This document shows, one piece after another, positions 28,892 to 38,690 of a stretch of DNA of 64,000 bases; position 1 is the stretch's first letter, and every line of letters begins with the position of its first letter. A model generated the notes under the pieces. The model was given only the letters and a program-made list of their open reading frames with translations. It was not told where the DNA came from and did no database searches. Source of the stretch: Dyadobacter sp. CY343 (GTDB taxonomy: Bacteria; Bacteroidota; Bacteroidia; Cytophagales; Spirosomataceae). The stretch covers positions 1 through 64,000 of the forward strand of contig NZ_JAJUXK010000004.1 of assembly GCF_021390335.1 (NCBI RefSeq), read 5' to 3'. The position numbers were made by a program, and so were the translations under genes.

Positions 28892-29773
28892 ATGGAAACT
28901 TCAATTTTGAAAAGAAAGCTAGTTAATATCAAAAGTCCCGCAGCTCACCGTGGATTTCTCGGACCCGATCACACGGCCCGTGCGGTGATTCAGAATGAAT
29001 TCAAGGACAGTGACCCGTTTATCATATTGATGGATGACTTTTTGGATAAAAAAGATACTGAGCCAGTCGGCGGCCCACATCCGCATGCCGGTTTTGAAAC
29101 AGTATCCCTGCTGTTGGAAGGCGAGATTGGGGATGAGGCCCACATGATGCGAGCCGGTGATTTTCAGATCATGACAGCCGGCAGCGGCATTGTGCATACT
29201 GAATCCATTGAAAAGGAATCGAGAATGCGACTATTGCAAATGTGGCTGAACCTGCCTAAAAAAGATCGCTGGGCTACACCGAGGGTGCAGGATATTGCAC
29301 TGGGAAGTGTTCCGAAAATCGTTGATAACGGACTGGAAATCAGACTATACAGTGGGGAGTTGGCTGGCATGAAATCGCCGATACAAAATCACACGCCGCT
29401 GATCGTCGCAGAAATTCATTTGCAACCCGGCGCAGAAACGCGGCAGCAGTTGAATGCTTCCTACAATGCATTTCTTTATGTGGTAGAAGGAAGTGTGGAG
29501 GTGGGTGACGCGCGGGAAACTTTAACCGAAAACCAGATCGGCTGGCTCAGCAAGTCGACCGAAGTGGGGGAAAGTGAGCTGGTACTTGCAGGCGGAAGTT
29601 CGGGTGGAAAAGTGGTATTGTACGCCGCAGAGCCACAAAATCATCCTATTGTTTCATACGGGCCGTTTATTGCAGACCGGGAAGACGAGATCAAAGACCT
29701 GTACCGTGATTTCCGTCAGGGCAAGATCGGGCACGTTTCGGAACTACCAGCGGCGCAACGGTTCAGTTATTAG
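28892..29773 (+). CDS. Pirin family protein
   Basis: The ATG at 28892 (METSILKRK) is preferred; an upstream start at 28796 would add 32 residues that do not look like the family. The 293-residue product has the pirin bicupin arrangement: PVGGPHPHAGFETVS supplies metal-binding His residues, GEIGDEAHMMRAGDFQIMTAGSG and IVHTES supply the others, and a pirin C-terminal cupin follows at about 165-270. Bacterial pirins bind iron and include quercetinase-like and regulatory members. The role here is not known. A hairpin terminator follows. Confidence 0.9.
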   Translation: METSILKRKLVNIKSPAAHRGFLGPDHTARAVIQNEFKDSDPFIILMDDFLDKKDTEPVGGPHPHAGFETVSLLLEGEIGDEAHMMRAGDFQIMTAGSGIVHTESIEKESRMRLLQMWLNLPKKDRWATPRVQDIALGSVPKIVDNGLEIRLYSGELAGMKSPIQNHTPLIVAEIHLQPGAETRQQLNASYNAFLYVVEGSVEVGDARETLTENQIGWLSKSTEVGESELVLAGGSSGGKVVLYAAEPQNHPIVSYGPFIADREDEIKDLYRDFRQGKIGHVSELPAAQRFSY

Positions 29774-29807
29774 TATTTGAGTAAATTTTGGGAATTAGAT
29801 AGAATGC

Positions 29808-29845
29808 GAAAAAGCCTCCTGCGAATATGCACGGGGGCTTTTTTA
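29808..29845. terminator. Terminator between the pirin and SDR-like genes
   Basis: AAAAAGCC at the left and GGGCTTTTTT at the right form an imperfect hairpin ending in T residues on the plus strand, 35 bp after the pirin stop. The run of A on the left makes it usable from both sides. Confidence 0.75.
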
Positions 29846-29864
29846 GTAAATATTCGGAAATATA

Positions 29865-30533
29865 TTAGCTTGAAGTTAGTAAGCTATTCATTTCCTGCCA
29901 TTCGTAAATCTTCACTTTCTCTTTCGGATTTTTAGCAGCGATCAGCATAGCACGCGCTACGTCGGCACCTTCAATTCCTTTGAATTTCTTCATCGGCCCC
30001 ACTAAAAGCGGGTTAATAACAGAGAATATGCTCATGAAAGTTTTTTCCATCGGGCGGCTTTCCTTCCGGTTTCCCATGATCATCGATGGCCTGAAAATAT
30101 AGGTATGGTCCATATTAAGCGCGATAATATCCCGCTCAGTCTCTCCCTTCGTCCGGACGTAAAATACAGATGAATTTGCATTGGCGCCTATTGCAGTGAC
30201 TACAAAGACTGATTTTGCTCCGTTCTGTTTGGCCAGCTTTGCTGCGCGCACGGGATAATCGTGATCAACCTGATAATAGATCTTTTCGTCAGGGGTATTC
30301 TTCCGGGTTGTACCCAGCGCAATGAAAACGTCGTCGCCAATTAAATCCGACCGCATTGCGGGCAGCGAATTGAAATCTCCGATCAGCGTTTTGAGTTTGG
30401 TGTGAGTTACACCAAGATCTTTACGAACTACAATAGTTACTTGCTGGTATGTGGGATCATTCAGAAGTTCTTCCAGAAGAAAAGATCCGATGAAGCCGCT
30501 GGCTCCGAACAAAATGGCATTTTTTGGTTCCAT
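29865..30533 (-). CDS. NAD(P)-binding atypical SDR (HTATIP2/CC3-like)
   Basis: This 222-residue protein starts with a Rossmann glycine motif FGASGFIG at about 9-16 and has the atypical SDR pattern of TIP30/CC3-like oxidoreductases: DVFIALGTTRKN, then VVTAIGANANSSVFYVRTKGETERDI with the YxxxK-like YVRTK, and YIFRPSMIMGNR. It probably binds NADPH. The biochemical substrate is unknown. It is a single gene convergent with the pirin gene. There are 330 bp between it and the histidine kinase gene, which hold a short ORF. Confidence 0.83.
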   Translation of the reverse strand: MEPKNAILFGASGFIGSFLLEELLNDPTYQQVTIVVRKDLGVTHTKLKTLIGDFNSLPAMRSDLIGDDVFIALGTTRKNTPDEKIYYQVDHDYPVRAAKLAKQNGAKSVFVVTAIGANANSSVFYVRTKGETERDIIALNMDHTYIFRPSMIMGNRKESRPMEKTFMSIFSVINPLLVGPMKKFKGIEGADVARAMLIAAKNPKEKVKIYEWQEMNSLLTSS

Positions 30534-30589
30534 AAGTTACAATCATCAGATCGTTTTTCTGCTCCGGCCGGGAACAATATTGAATGCAA

Positions 30590-30751
30590 TTATGACAAAC
30601 GAACTGAATATAGCGGCTTCATAATGCGTGGCCTTTTACCTGCCTTTTGCATAGAAGCGGAGGAACTGTTACGCTGAAATGGGTTAGTACTTTCTTCGAA
30701 TGAACTTAGGTCGTCGAATAGGTCCTGATGGTTTTTTGCTGATGATTTCAT
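30590..30751 (-). CDS. Short ORF, 53 aa, downstream of the TPR histidine kinase
   Basis: An ATG at 30751 opens a 53-codon frame (MKSSAKNHQDLFDDLSS, FEESTNPFQRNSSS, then KAGKRPRIMKPLYSVRLS). It has an acidic first half and a basic second half and no membrane segment. It lies 114 bp after the kinase gene on the same strand. No homologue is recognised. The composition is plausible for a small real protein or peptide precursor but is not proof. Confidence 0.35.
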   Translation of the reverse strand: MKSSAKNHQDLFDDLSSFEESTNPFQRNSSSASMQKAGKRPRIMKPLYSVRLS

Positions 30752-30865
30752 GTTGTTAAGGTTTTTATTATTGATGATATGTAACTGATGGAATAAAATC
30801 CGTGCCAGAAGCGATTGTGTGGTTATTATTTGTGTGGAATTCGAAATAACTGTTTAGGTGCTCCC

Positions 30866-32692
30866 TCAGCTAACTAACATGGTATCAGACGGAAAGCTCA
30901 GCAAAAAGCAGGATCCATTGGTGGAAACAATATCAAGCTTCCCGTTGATTTGTCTGGTCAGTGAAGCAATCAGGCGCTTCCCGAAAGAGGGTTCGCTCGG
31001 TTTTTGCCAACTCGCCATATCAATCCCGGTTCCGTTGTCTTTGATTTCAAGGTAGATCTGATCTTCCTGCCAGAGCCTGATACTCAGCTGTGGTGCAGAA
31101 ATACCTTTATAAGCATGTTTAAATGCATTGGTAATGAGCTCATTGACGATCAGGCCCAGCGGCACGGCCATTTTCAGGTCAACCACGATGGGCTCAATAT
31201 TACTTTTCAGATCAAATTCCTCATCATACCCAAAAGACAGCATTAATCCCTTCGCGAGATCGCTGATATATTGCTGCATACTAACTCCTGTAACATTCGC
31301 AGTTTGATATAACTGCTGGTGGATCAGCGACATCGCTTCCACGCGCTGTTGTCCTTCCATCACTGCCTGAACCGCCTTTTCGTCTTCCAGCCTGCTCGCC
31401 TGCAAGGACAACAGGCTCGAAACGATCGCCAGGTTATTCTTCACGCGGTGGTGCAATTCCTGCATCAGTTCTTTAAGTTGTGTGGATTGAGTGCTGATCT
31501 GCTTATTTGCTTCCGACAGTGTAGCATTGGTTTTCCCCAGCTGCTTATTCCCGCGCTGAATAATACTGTATTGCCACAATGCAAGGCCCAGAAGCAACAT
31601 TAAGAGCGACACACCACCGTAAAGCCACCACAACTGGCGCTTCTTTTCCAGATTTTCCTCGTCCAGTCGCTCTATCCGCTGCTGGTTTTCTTTGGACTGA
31701 AAACGTGTTTCCGCTTCGATCAGCTGCCGGCTTTTATCTGAATTAAATACGCTGTCACGGTACACGATCCACTTTTTCTGGTAGTCAAAAGCTTGCTGGT
31801 AATTACCTTTTTTCTCATAAATACTGGTCAGCAGCTCGTAGATGTACATATAATCATTTATCCGCTGCGGGCTCGTTTTCGCCATTTCGACCGCCTTGTT
31901 TACATATTGTTCGGCTTCATCCGGCTTGCCCATTAGCAGTAGCGTGTTTGGTAAATTGATGTATACCATTTTTTCCATGAACTGATCCGACTGCTTTTTG
32001 GCAAAATCGAGCGACTGCATGTAGGTATCGTAAGATTCGCGGTACCTGCCTGCATTTTTTAAAATAATACCCCTGTTAAAAAGGGTTGAAGAGTAGTCCA
32101 GATCCAGTTTTTTATATATCTGAATTGCCTTGCTATTATATGCGAGAGCCCCGTTGTAATTTTTTCGTATATCCTCCACCGTCGCGAAATCCGTATAAAG
32201 GTTCGCGGCTTCGTCTTCAAGGTTATTATCCTGTGCGAGCTTCAAGGCCCTTCGGAAATAATGTTCCGCCAGTTTCAGATCTTTGATGTGAATATAAATA
32301 CCCCCAATTCTTTGCAGTGACCTGATCTCCCTTTTCACATTTCCCTGCGCCTGGAATATCACCTGCGCCTTCTGATAATTCTCAACTGCCGACATCGAAT
32401 TGCTTTGCGTTTGGTCCATATAGGCCATTAACATATAGGTCCGCCCCTCCCAGATCGGCTTATGGTCGTCCTGCGCCAGTTTGATCATTTCAACGATTGC
32501 GCTATCCACATGTCCAAACCGCCCCAGGTCGACCATATCATAGCTGTAATCATTCAGCTTTTCAAACCGGACCGAGTCTGGCTGATCACTGAGTTGTTCT
32601 GAGAATGCTAAAAAGGAAATTTTTGGGTTAGTCTGCGCACAAGCAATCAAATCAACAGCGAGCAGGGTTATCAGGAGTAAATATCGTTTCAT
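30866..32692 (-). CDS. TPR-containing sensor histidine kinase (HisKA_2 type)
   Basis: The ATG at 32692 is preferred because it begins a signal peptide with a lipobox-like end (LLAVDLIACAQ). The 608-residue product has tetratricopeptide repeats at about 60-340 in the periplasm (for example EDEAANLYTDFATVEDI), a single membrane segment at about 365-385 and a coiled coil. It then has a HisKA_2-type phosphoacceptor (LMQELHHRVKNNLAIVSSLL, His at about 434) and an HATPase domain (NELITNAFKHAY and LEIKDNGTGID). No response regulator gene is next to it, so it is an orphan kinase. Signal and output are unknown. Confidence 0.9.
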   Translation of the reverse strand: MKRYLLLITLLAVDLIACAQTNPKISFLAFSEQLSDQPDSVRFEKLNDYSYDMVDLGRFGHVDSAIVEMIKLAQDDHKPIWEGRTYMLMAYMDQTQSNSMSAVENYQKAQVIFQAQGNVKREIRSLQRIGGIYIHIKDLKLAEHYFRRALKLAQDNNLEDEAANLYTDFATVEDIRKNYNGALAYNSKAIQIYKKLDLDYSSTLFNRGIILKNAGRYRESYDTYMQSLDFAKKQSDQFMEKMVYINLPNTLLLMGKPDEAEQYVNKAVEMAKTSPQRINDYMYIYELLTSIYEKKGNYQQAFDYQKKWIVYRDSVFNSDKSRQLIEAETRFQSKENQQRIERLDEENLEKKRQLWWLYGGVSLLMLLLGLALWQYSIIQRGNKQLGKTNATLSEANKQISTQSTQLKELMQELHHRVKNNLAIVSSLLSLQASRLEDEKAVQAVMEGQQRVEAMSLIHQQLYQTANVTGVSMQQYISDLAKGLMLSFGYDEEFDLKSNIEPIVVDLKMAVPLGLIVNELITNAFKHAYKGISAPQLSIRLWQEDQIYLEIKDNGTGIDMASWQKPSEPSFGKRLIASLTRQINGKLDIVSTNGSCFLLSFPSDTMLVS

Positions 32693-32827
32693 GAAAGCAA
32701 ATAATAAGGAAGGCAAAGAGAGCTGATAGTCAAAACTAATGCAACCGCTGGTTCTACCCAAACCAGTATTAAGCGAAAAGCCGGACTGATTGTTAGTCCG
32801 GCTTTTAAAACTACAAATTGGTCTGGC

Positions 32828-33610
32828 TTAGTAGCCGAGTGCTAGGCGGATTGCTTGCTCAACAGGCGAATAATTTGCTGTCGTTCCGGAAATCGTGAGC
32901 TGACTTTTCAATACCAGCGGAGGCTGCGCCATGAATTTGGGATTGGTACCCTGATGCCGCTGCGCGGCGTGAACAAGAAAAGGGTGGCATAGGTAAACGG
33001 TACCAGCCGCGCCCGTTGCGAGTACTTCCTCCCGCGCCGGCAAGGAATCCAGCCTGGAAGCTACTTCCATGAAAGTGAGTCCGCGATCGCCCTCGGGCTC
33101 TAACACCCGGGCGACATCTAAATGTGACCCTATTCGGATGCGGGTAGGTGCATCGTTTTCGGCCACATCGGAATACAGGAACAACATCAGCAAACCTCTC
33201 CCTTTTGAAAACAGGTTTATACGCCAGTCAAAAAAATTGCCTGGATTGTCGCCCGCGAAGCTTGCATCCACGTGCCAGCCGTCGTCACCCGGCGGTTCAT
33301 TGGAAGGGAACCTGACCGGAAAGGTGCCCATACTCAATTGCGGAAGCCATTTATCAGCACCAACCAGCTGGTCAAATGCGCTGATAAGTATTCCCGTGTT
33401 GGCCGATTTGCGAAATGGTTCCTGCGCATACATACCCAGCCTGATTACCGGCCTGGTCCAGGTGGAGCGGTCGTGGGTATCACAACCCAGGTCTTTCCAT
33501 AAAATATCCCTGGCCGTAGCGGCAATATCTGCTGAAAAAGCATTGTCCAGCCTTACAAAGCCATTATTGATAAAGTCAGTTATTTGCTTATTATTAAATG
33601 GTCCTTCCAT
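32828..33610 (-). CDS. Phytanoyl-CoA dioxygenase family protein
   Basis: This 260-residue protein has the double-stranded beta-helix of Fe(II)/2-oxoglutarate oxygenases. The iron facial triad is WHVDASF (H and D, about 112-118) and a distal His in CHPFLVHAAQRHQG (about 210-223), with the 2-oxoglutarate-binding Arg probably shortly after. The N-terminal FINNGFVRLDNAFSAD matches phytanoyl-CoA hydroxylase-like enzymes. It is likely a small-molecule hydroxylase; the substrate is unknown. It stands alone between the kinase and the DNA-damage cluster. Confidence 0.82.
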   Translation of the reverse strand: MEGPFNNKQITDFINNGFVRLDNAFSADIAATARDILWKDLGCDTHDRSTWTRPVIRLGMYAQEPFRKSANTGILISAFDQLVGADKWLPQLSMGTFPVRFPSNEPPGDDGWHVDASFAGDNPGNFFDWRINLFSKGRGLLMLFLYSDVAENDAPTRIRIGSHLDVARVLEPEGDRGLTFMEVASRLDSLPAREEVLATGAAGTVYLCHPFLVHAAQRHQGTNPKFMAQPPLVLKSQLTISGTTANYSPVEQAIRLALGY

Positions 33611-33787
33611 AATTGTATAGATAAACGGGATCGGAAAACAGTGCGCAGTGGCGGTGTTCTCGGATCATTTGAAGAAAAATACAGGCAATACAATGCTGAC
33701 CTTTTCTAAAAAGGAAGCTCGTCGGGAGACGATGGAAGTGCTATTAGAGTGTTGGAGTCATCCTCATAACTGCTAAAATAATATGCT

Positions 33788-36700
33788 TCATCGAAAATTC
33801 CTGCCGGAAGGAAAAATTTCTGTTTGTACATCCTTCCTCACCTGCGTTCGCTTATTGATCGCCTGAGAAACGTATTCATCTTTTTCATCAGCGCGGGAAA
33901 GGGTAAGTATATCCGGATTTTCGGTTTCAATGGCAGTGAGTTTTTTAAGTAAAACAGACAAATCATAACATTTCTGAACAATTACGTGGGTAACATCCCC
34001 TTCTCTTTGCAGCCGGCCTTCTACCATTAAGAGCTTCGCCCGCAGCACTTCCTTCCTGTATGTTTCAAAAAGCTTTTCAAAAACCACCAGGTTTGCATAG
34101 CCCGTTTCGTCTTCAATGGTAATAAAACAAACGCCCCCCGCCGTGCCCGGTCGCTGCCGCACGAGTACCAGCCCCGCCACTTTTACCGGCCGGTTGTTCC
34201 CGATCAGTTCCAGATCGTTGGTGGAATAAATGCCGCGCTCCTTTAATTTTTCCCGCACAAAACTGACAGGATGCGCTTTTAAAGACAGCGAAGTAGACGC
34301 ATAATCCTGCACCACGTGCTCAGAAGCGGTCATAAATGGCAACTGAACCTGAGGCTCGGTGGCGCTGGGCGATGGTTGGCCTTCAAATAAACCAATAGGC
34401 CGGTCGCTCAATGCAGTCACCTCCCAGAGCGCCTGCCGCCTGTCCAGCCCCATAGACCTGAATGCATCCGCATCGGCAAGTCGCTCCAACGCAGCCTGCG
34501 ACACGCCCGCTTCGCGCAGGTGGTGTACGCTGGTGTACGGTTTTTTTCTACCCGCAATTAATGCCTGAATATCATCTTCCCGCATTCCTTTTACCTGCCT
34601 GAAACCCAGCCGGATCGGACAGTACTTCCCTGTTTTTTCTTCTAAAAGATTATCCCATTGAGAGTGATTTATATCCACCGGCCGCACTTCCACATCGTGT
34701 TTCCGGGCGTCGATGATGATCTGGGCGGGTTGGTAAAATCCCATTGGCATACTGTTCAAGAGTGCGGTAGCGAAAACATCGGGATAGTGACATTTGAGAT
34801 AACAGGAAACGTAAACGAGCAATGCAAAACTGGCTGCGTGACTTTCAGGAAAACCATAGCTGCCGAAACCTTCGAGTTGTTTGAAAATCCGTCTGGCAAA
34901 TTCTTCGGTATAGCCTCTTGCCGTCATCCCTTCGACCAGCTTTTTCTCAAACCGTTCTACCATTCCTTTTACTTTGAAAGTCGCCATACTCCGCCTCAGC
35001 TCATCGGCTTCAGTAGGTGTAAAACCGGCCGCAACAATTGCGATCTTCATTGCCTGCTCCTGAAAAAGAGGTACTCCCAGTGTTCTTTTCAATATCTCTT
35101 CCAGTTCGGGAGTAGGGTATTCAACTGGTTCTTCCCCATTTCTGCGGCGCAAATAAGGATGCACCATATCTCCCTGAATCGGTCCTGGACGCACAATTGC
35201 AACTTCAATAACCAAGTCGTAAAATATGCGCGGCTTCAATCTCGGCAGCATCGATTGCTGGGCGCGGCTTTCGATCTGAAAAACTCCGATGGTATCTGCC
35301 TTACAAATCATATCGTACACTCGCGTATCATCTTGCGGAACATTCGCCAGTGTATATTCTCTATTATAATGTTGTTTGGCCAAATCAAATGCCTTGCGAA
35401 TACAGGTGAGCATTCCCAGGGCGAGCACATCGATTTTCAAAAACCCAAGTGTATCAATATCGTCCTTGTTCCATTCAATGCAGGTCCGGTCTTCCATTCT
35501 TGCATTCAAAATCGGGCATAGATCTGACAATTTGCCTTGTGTGATCACAAACCCGCCGGTATGCTGGCCTAGTTGACGCGGGAAGCCCATATATTGTTTG
35601 GTGAGATCAAGGATTTTGAGCAAATGCGGATCTTTTGGATTAAAGCCCTGTTCGGCCACACGTTTTCCTTCAAACCATTCATTTGTAAACTCCCAGATGG
35701 AACTGGAAAGTCTGTTAATCGCATCGAGCGACATGCCCATTACTTTCGCCACATCCCTAATCGCCCCGCGCTGGTGTACCTGCGTGACCGTTGCCACAAT
35801 TCCGGCGCGGTCCCTGCCGTATTTTTGATATATATACTGAATCACTTCCTCCCGCCGCTCATGTTCAAAATCCACGTCAATATCCGGCGGCTCATTTCTG
35901 GCCGAAGAAATAAAGCGTTCAAAAAGCAGATCGATTTCCATTGGGTTCACCGAAGTAATGCCCAGACAATAGCAAATCGTAGAATTAGCCGCCGATCCCC
36001 TCCCCTGACACAGTATTTTCTGTTCTTTGGCAAACCTGACAATATCGTAAACAGTAAGAAAATAAGGCGCATAGTCCATTTCTTTAATGAAAACCATTTC
36101 ATGCTCGATCGCAGTTCTGACCTTCTCTGGAATACCTTCGGGATAGCGTTCATTTGCCCCCTGCCACGTTAAATGCGCCAGTTCTTCCAGCGGCGAGCGG
36201 CCTACATTTGTGATCTCTTCGGGATAAACATATTGGAGTGAATCGAGTGAAAAGCGGCAGGCATCTGCTATTTCCTGGGTTCGTTTAATGGCGTCGGGGT
36301 ACCATGCGAAGAGCCGCTGCATTTCTTCTTCGTCCTTTAAAAACCGCTCGCCATTTTGATACAACTTAAAACCTGCATTATATATGGTACATTTTTCGCG
36401 GATGCAAGTCAGTACGTCCTGCAATTCCCTGCGTTGCGGATGGTGATAGTATACATCATTGGTAGCCACCATTGGAATCGAAAATTCCTCTGCTAACTGT
36501 GAAATCCGGTACATTCTCTTAGTATCGTCGCCCTGGTAAGTCCGCGTGGCGGCGATATACAATTCATTGCCAAGATTCTTTTTGTAGTCTTTTAATGCTC
36601 TTCTGAACTCCGGTTCAAAGTCAAACTGCTCGTTCAAAGTAGCAGGTGGTGCCACGATGAATTTGATTCCCTTTGCATATTGATACACATCTTTTCTATA

Positions 36701-37018
36701 CAAATGACATTGCCCTTTCTCAGTACGTATATTTCCTTCCGTTAGCAATGCAGAAAGTCGGGAATAGGCACTTTTGTTAGTCGGGTAAGCCAGCAAACTG
36801 GGTCCGTCGAGCAAGTCGAGCCGGCAGGCGGGAATAATTTTGATCCCTTTCAATTTTTTGGCAGCAGCAAATGCCCGAACTACACCAGCCAGCGTATTAC
36901 GATCGGTGATCGCGATTTTTTTATACTTGTATTCAAAAGCCTGCGCAACCAGTTCTTCCGGGTGCGAGCCTCCCCGCAGGAAGCTGAAATTACTCGTGAC
37001 TTGTAGCTCGGTATACAT
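33788..37018 (-). CDS. dnaE2: Error-prone DNA polymerase III alpha subunit DnaE2
   Basis: The start at 37018 (MYTELQVTSNFSFLRGG) overlaps the imuB stop as TGATG; an in-frame upstream ATG at 37045 is less likely. The 1076-residue protein has a PHP domain at the N-terminus (about 1-250) and a C-family polymerase core whose catalytic Asp pair is in NEPPDIDVDFEHERREE. It also has the VTQVHQRGAIRDVAKVMGM element, helix-hairpin-helix elements and an OB fold near 945-1010 (VKVAGLVLVRQRPGT). DnaE2 carries out mutagenic lesion bypass together with ImuB. It is slightly longer than typical and looks intact. Confidence 0.95.
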   Translation of the reverse strand: MYTELQVTSNFSFLRGGSHPEELVAQAFEYKYKKIAITDRNTLAGVVRAFAAAKKLKGIKIIPACRLDLLDGPSLLAYPTNKSAYSRLSALLTEGNIRTEKGQCHLYRKDVYQYAKGIKFIVAPPATLNEQFDFEPEFRRALKDYKKNLGNELYIAATRTYQGDDTKRMYRISQLAEEFSIPMVATNDVYYHHPQRRELQDVLTCIREKCTIYNAGFKLYQNGERFLKDEEEMQRLFAWYPDAIKRTQEIADACRFSLDSLQYVYPEEITNVGRSPLEELAHLTWQGANERYPEGIPEKVRTAIEHEMVFIKEMDYAPYFLTVYDIVRFAKEQKILCQGRGSAANSTICYCLGITSVNPMEIDLLFERFISSARNEPPDIDVDFEHERREEVIQYIYQKYGRDRAGIVATVTQVHQRGAIRDVAKVMGMSLDAINRLSSSIWEFTNEWFEGKRVAEQGFNPKDPHLLKILDLTKQYMGFPRQLGQHTGGFVITQGKLSDLCPILNARMEDRTCIEWNKDDIDTLGFLKIDVLALGMLTCIRKAFDLAKQHYNREYTLANVPQDDTRVYDMICKADTIGVFQIESRAQQSMLPRLKPRIFYDLVIEVAIVRPGPIQGDMVHPYLRRRNGEEPVEYPTPELEEILKRTLGVPLFQEQAMKIAIVAAGFTPTEADELRRSMATFKVKGMVERFEKKLVEGMTARGYTEEFARRIFKQLEGFGSYGFPESHAASFALLVYVSCYLKCHYPDVFATALLNSMPMGFYQPAQIIIDARKHDVEVRPVDINHSQWDNLLEEKTGKYCPIRLGFRQVKGMREDDIQALIAGRKKPYTSVHHLREAGVSQAALERLADADAFRSMGLDRRQALWEVTALSDRPIGLFEGQPSPSATEPQVQLPFMTASEHVVQDYASTSLSLKAHPVSFVREKLKERGIYSTNDLELIGNNRPVKVAGLVLVRQRPGTAGGVCFITIEDETGYANLVVFEKLFETYRKEVLRAKLLMVEGRLQREGDVTHVIVQKCYDLSVLLKKLTAIETENPDILTLSRADEKDEYVSQAINKRTQVRKDVQTEIFPSGRNFR

Positions 37019-38517
37019 CAGACAAAAAAACCGTGAATGAACCAAATCCGCTTTTGCTCGTCATAGTGCCCTAGCCGGAAGATCCAGTAACGCGCACCTT
37101 CCTGATCTTCAACGCAATAATAGTCCCGATGCTCGCCTTCTTCAAGCCACCATTCACTTTCTATCCGCTCAGGTCCATCTGCTTTTCTGATCATGTGCAC
37201 CTTGCCTTTGTAGTTAAAGAGTATGGGTGGATAATCGGGCAACAGCGCCGATACAAACACTTTTTCGGGCAATGCCAGTAACTGTACCGGGCGGACACGA
37301 TCTGTGCGCCAGTCAGTTAACAGCACATCTTTCAAAGAAGCCGCCTCACTAACCGACCTTTCCGGCCAGTAATGTTCAGCTGGTAAAAAGCGGTGAATTA
37401 CCTGCATTCCTGCCCTACCCGCAAGCCTGTCCAGCAACTCCATTAAGGTAACCCGGTCATTTTCCCCGGCAAAGTTCCAGATCGACTCCTGAACCGGATC
37501 AACGTCCTCTACCTCAGTAGCTTCCATCACAAACAGTTCAATACCCAGTCCTGGTTTTATTGTCTGGATTTTGAGTTCAAAAAGTTTGAAAAGGTGCTCT
37601 CTGTGATTAGAGGGGCTGCTTGTTACTATTTCAATCTGTACAATTTTTCCATCTACACGATAACCTTTAAATATTGCCTTTCTTAAACCTTTACCTTCCT
37701 TCAAAAAGCGTAAACAAAGCTTTTTCAGAAGAATTTTCAATGCAATTGCGATCCCCGTTGCAGTAACGATCGGCTCCATGCAGGGGAGCCTTTCCTGATA
37801 GGGTACGAGCGGTTGAAATGGCTCTATGATTTCCAGTGTATGCCCCGTCGACTGATCCAGCCTATCTAACAGCTGCTGCCCAAAACGCCTCCTGAGCACA
37901 GAACGGGGCATATTGATAAAATTGCGGATCTGATATAAACCCAGTTTTTGCAGCTTTTCAATGATCGCGGGTTCAATCCGCAATGCAGCGGGCGGCAGGT
38001 TGAGCAATGCATTCGCCTGATGATCAGGAGGTACTATCGACAAATTCGCTCCGAAATGTGCTACCGCCCAAGCCGCCCCGATCGTGTCCGCAATACCCGC
38101 CCGAACCTGGTACCCCAACTTAGCAAGTTTAGCGACTATTTCCGCCAGGTAACTCTCCTCGCCGTTCCATAAATGGGTGCAGCCGGTAATGTTAAGAATC
38201 AGACCATCGGGCGGATCAACTGCCACGATCGGCGAATAGCGAATGCACCATTCCGCAAGACTTGTTAAAAGCGTCGCTATTTCCTCAGGATTTTCGTTGA
38301 TCACTTCCAGGTCCGGAAATAGCGCTCTCGCATCAGCCACCACCATTCCGTGCTCAATTCCATTCTCCTGCGCCTGTTGGCTCGCTGCTTTTACCACCAT
38401 CCTGTTCCGATCCGGCGCAACCAGTACAAACTGACTGTCTTTCAGCTCAGGCCGCCTGATTGTTTCCCAATCGGTCGCCAAATGCCGGAACCATATGTTA
38501 GCGAAGCGCGAGAGCAT
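37018..38517 (-). CDS. imuB: ImuB, inactive Y-family polymerase-like protein of mutagenic repair
   Basis: This 499-residue protein has the Y-family polymerase layout but lacks the catalytic acids: the first motif reads FANIWFRHLA instead of one with a metal-binding Asp, and the 'DE' motif is replaced by VDPPDGLILNITG. This is the mark of ImuB, which recruits DnaE2 to the beta clamp. The little-finger-like region follows at about 230-340. The gene overlaps dnaE2. The usual upstream gene imuA is missing: 173 bp upstream lies divergent dinD instead. Confidence 0.92.
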   Translation of the reverse strand: MLSRFANIWFRHLATDWETIRRPELKDSQFVLVAPDRNRMVVKAASQQAQENGIEHGMVVADARALFPDLEVINENPEEIATLLTSLAEWCIRYSPIVAVDPPDGLILNITGCTHLWNGEESYLAEIVAKLAKLGYQVRAGIADTIGAAWAVAHFGANLSIVPPDHQANALLNLPPAALRIEPAIIEKLQKLGLYQIRNFINMPRSVLRRRFGQQLLDRLDQSTGHTLEIIEPFQPLVPYQERLPCMEPIVTATGIAIALKILLKKLCLRFLKEGKGLRKAIFKGYRVDGKIVQIEIVTSSPSNHREHLFKLFELKIQTIKPGLGIELFVMEATEVEDVDPVQESIWNFAGENDRVTLMELLDRLAGRAGMQVIHRFLPAEHYWPERSVSEAASLKDVLLTDWRTDRVRPVQLLALPEKVFVSALLPDYPPILFNYKGKVHMIRKADGPERIESEWWLEEGEHRDYYCVEDQEGARYWIFRLGHYDEQKRIWFIHGFFV

Positions 38518-38572
38518 ATTTTAAGTCATTTAAAAAGTTAACTAATTGTAGATGAATATATTATATATTTAA

Positions 38573-38632
38573 TGATACTTTTAATATCAATAAATTGATT
38601 ACAATAATATCAAATTGCTTGCATTAGTGCAA
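38573..38632. promoter_or_regulatory. Palindromes in the imuB/dinD divergent promoter region
   Basis: The 173-bp AT-rich spacer holds three inverted repeats: TGATA-N7-TATCA at 38573-38589, ATCAAT-AA-ATTGAT at 38586-38599 and TTGCA-TTAG-TGCAA at 38619-38632. Two damage-related genes start outwards from here, so a shared operator for a damage-responsive repressor is possible. None matches a LexA box I know. Confidence 0.35.
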
Positions 38633-38690
38633 TCTTTTTTTGAAGTTTGAGCTCGATAAAATTATTCTATACACCTAAAAAGAAAGCACT

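Noticed and set aside
34658..35521. 287-codon open frame on the plus strand inside dnaE2
   Set aside because: It is a shadow of dnaE2 with no protein-like features; the dnaE2 frame has continuous polymerase motifs.
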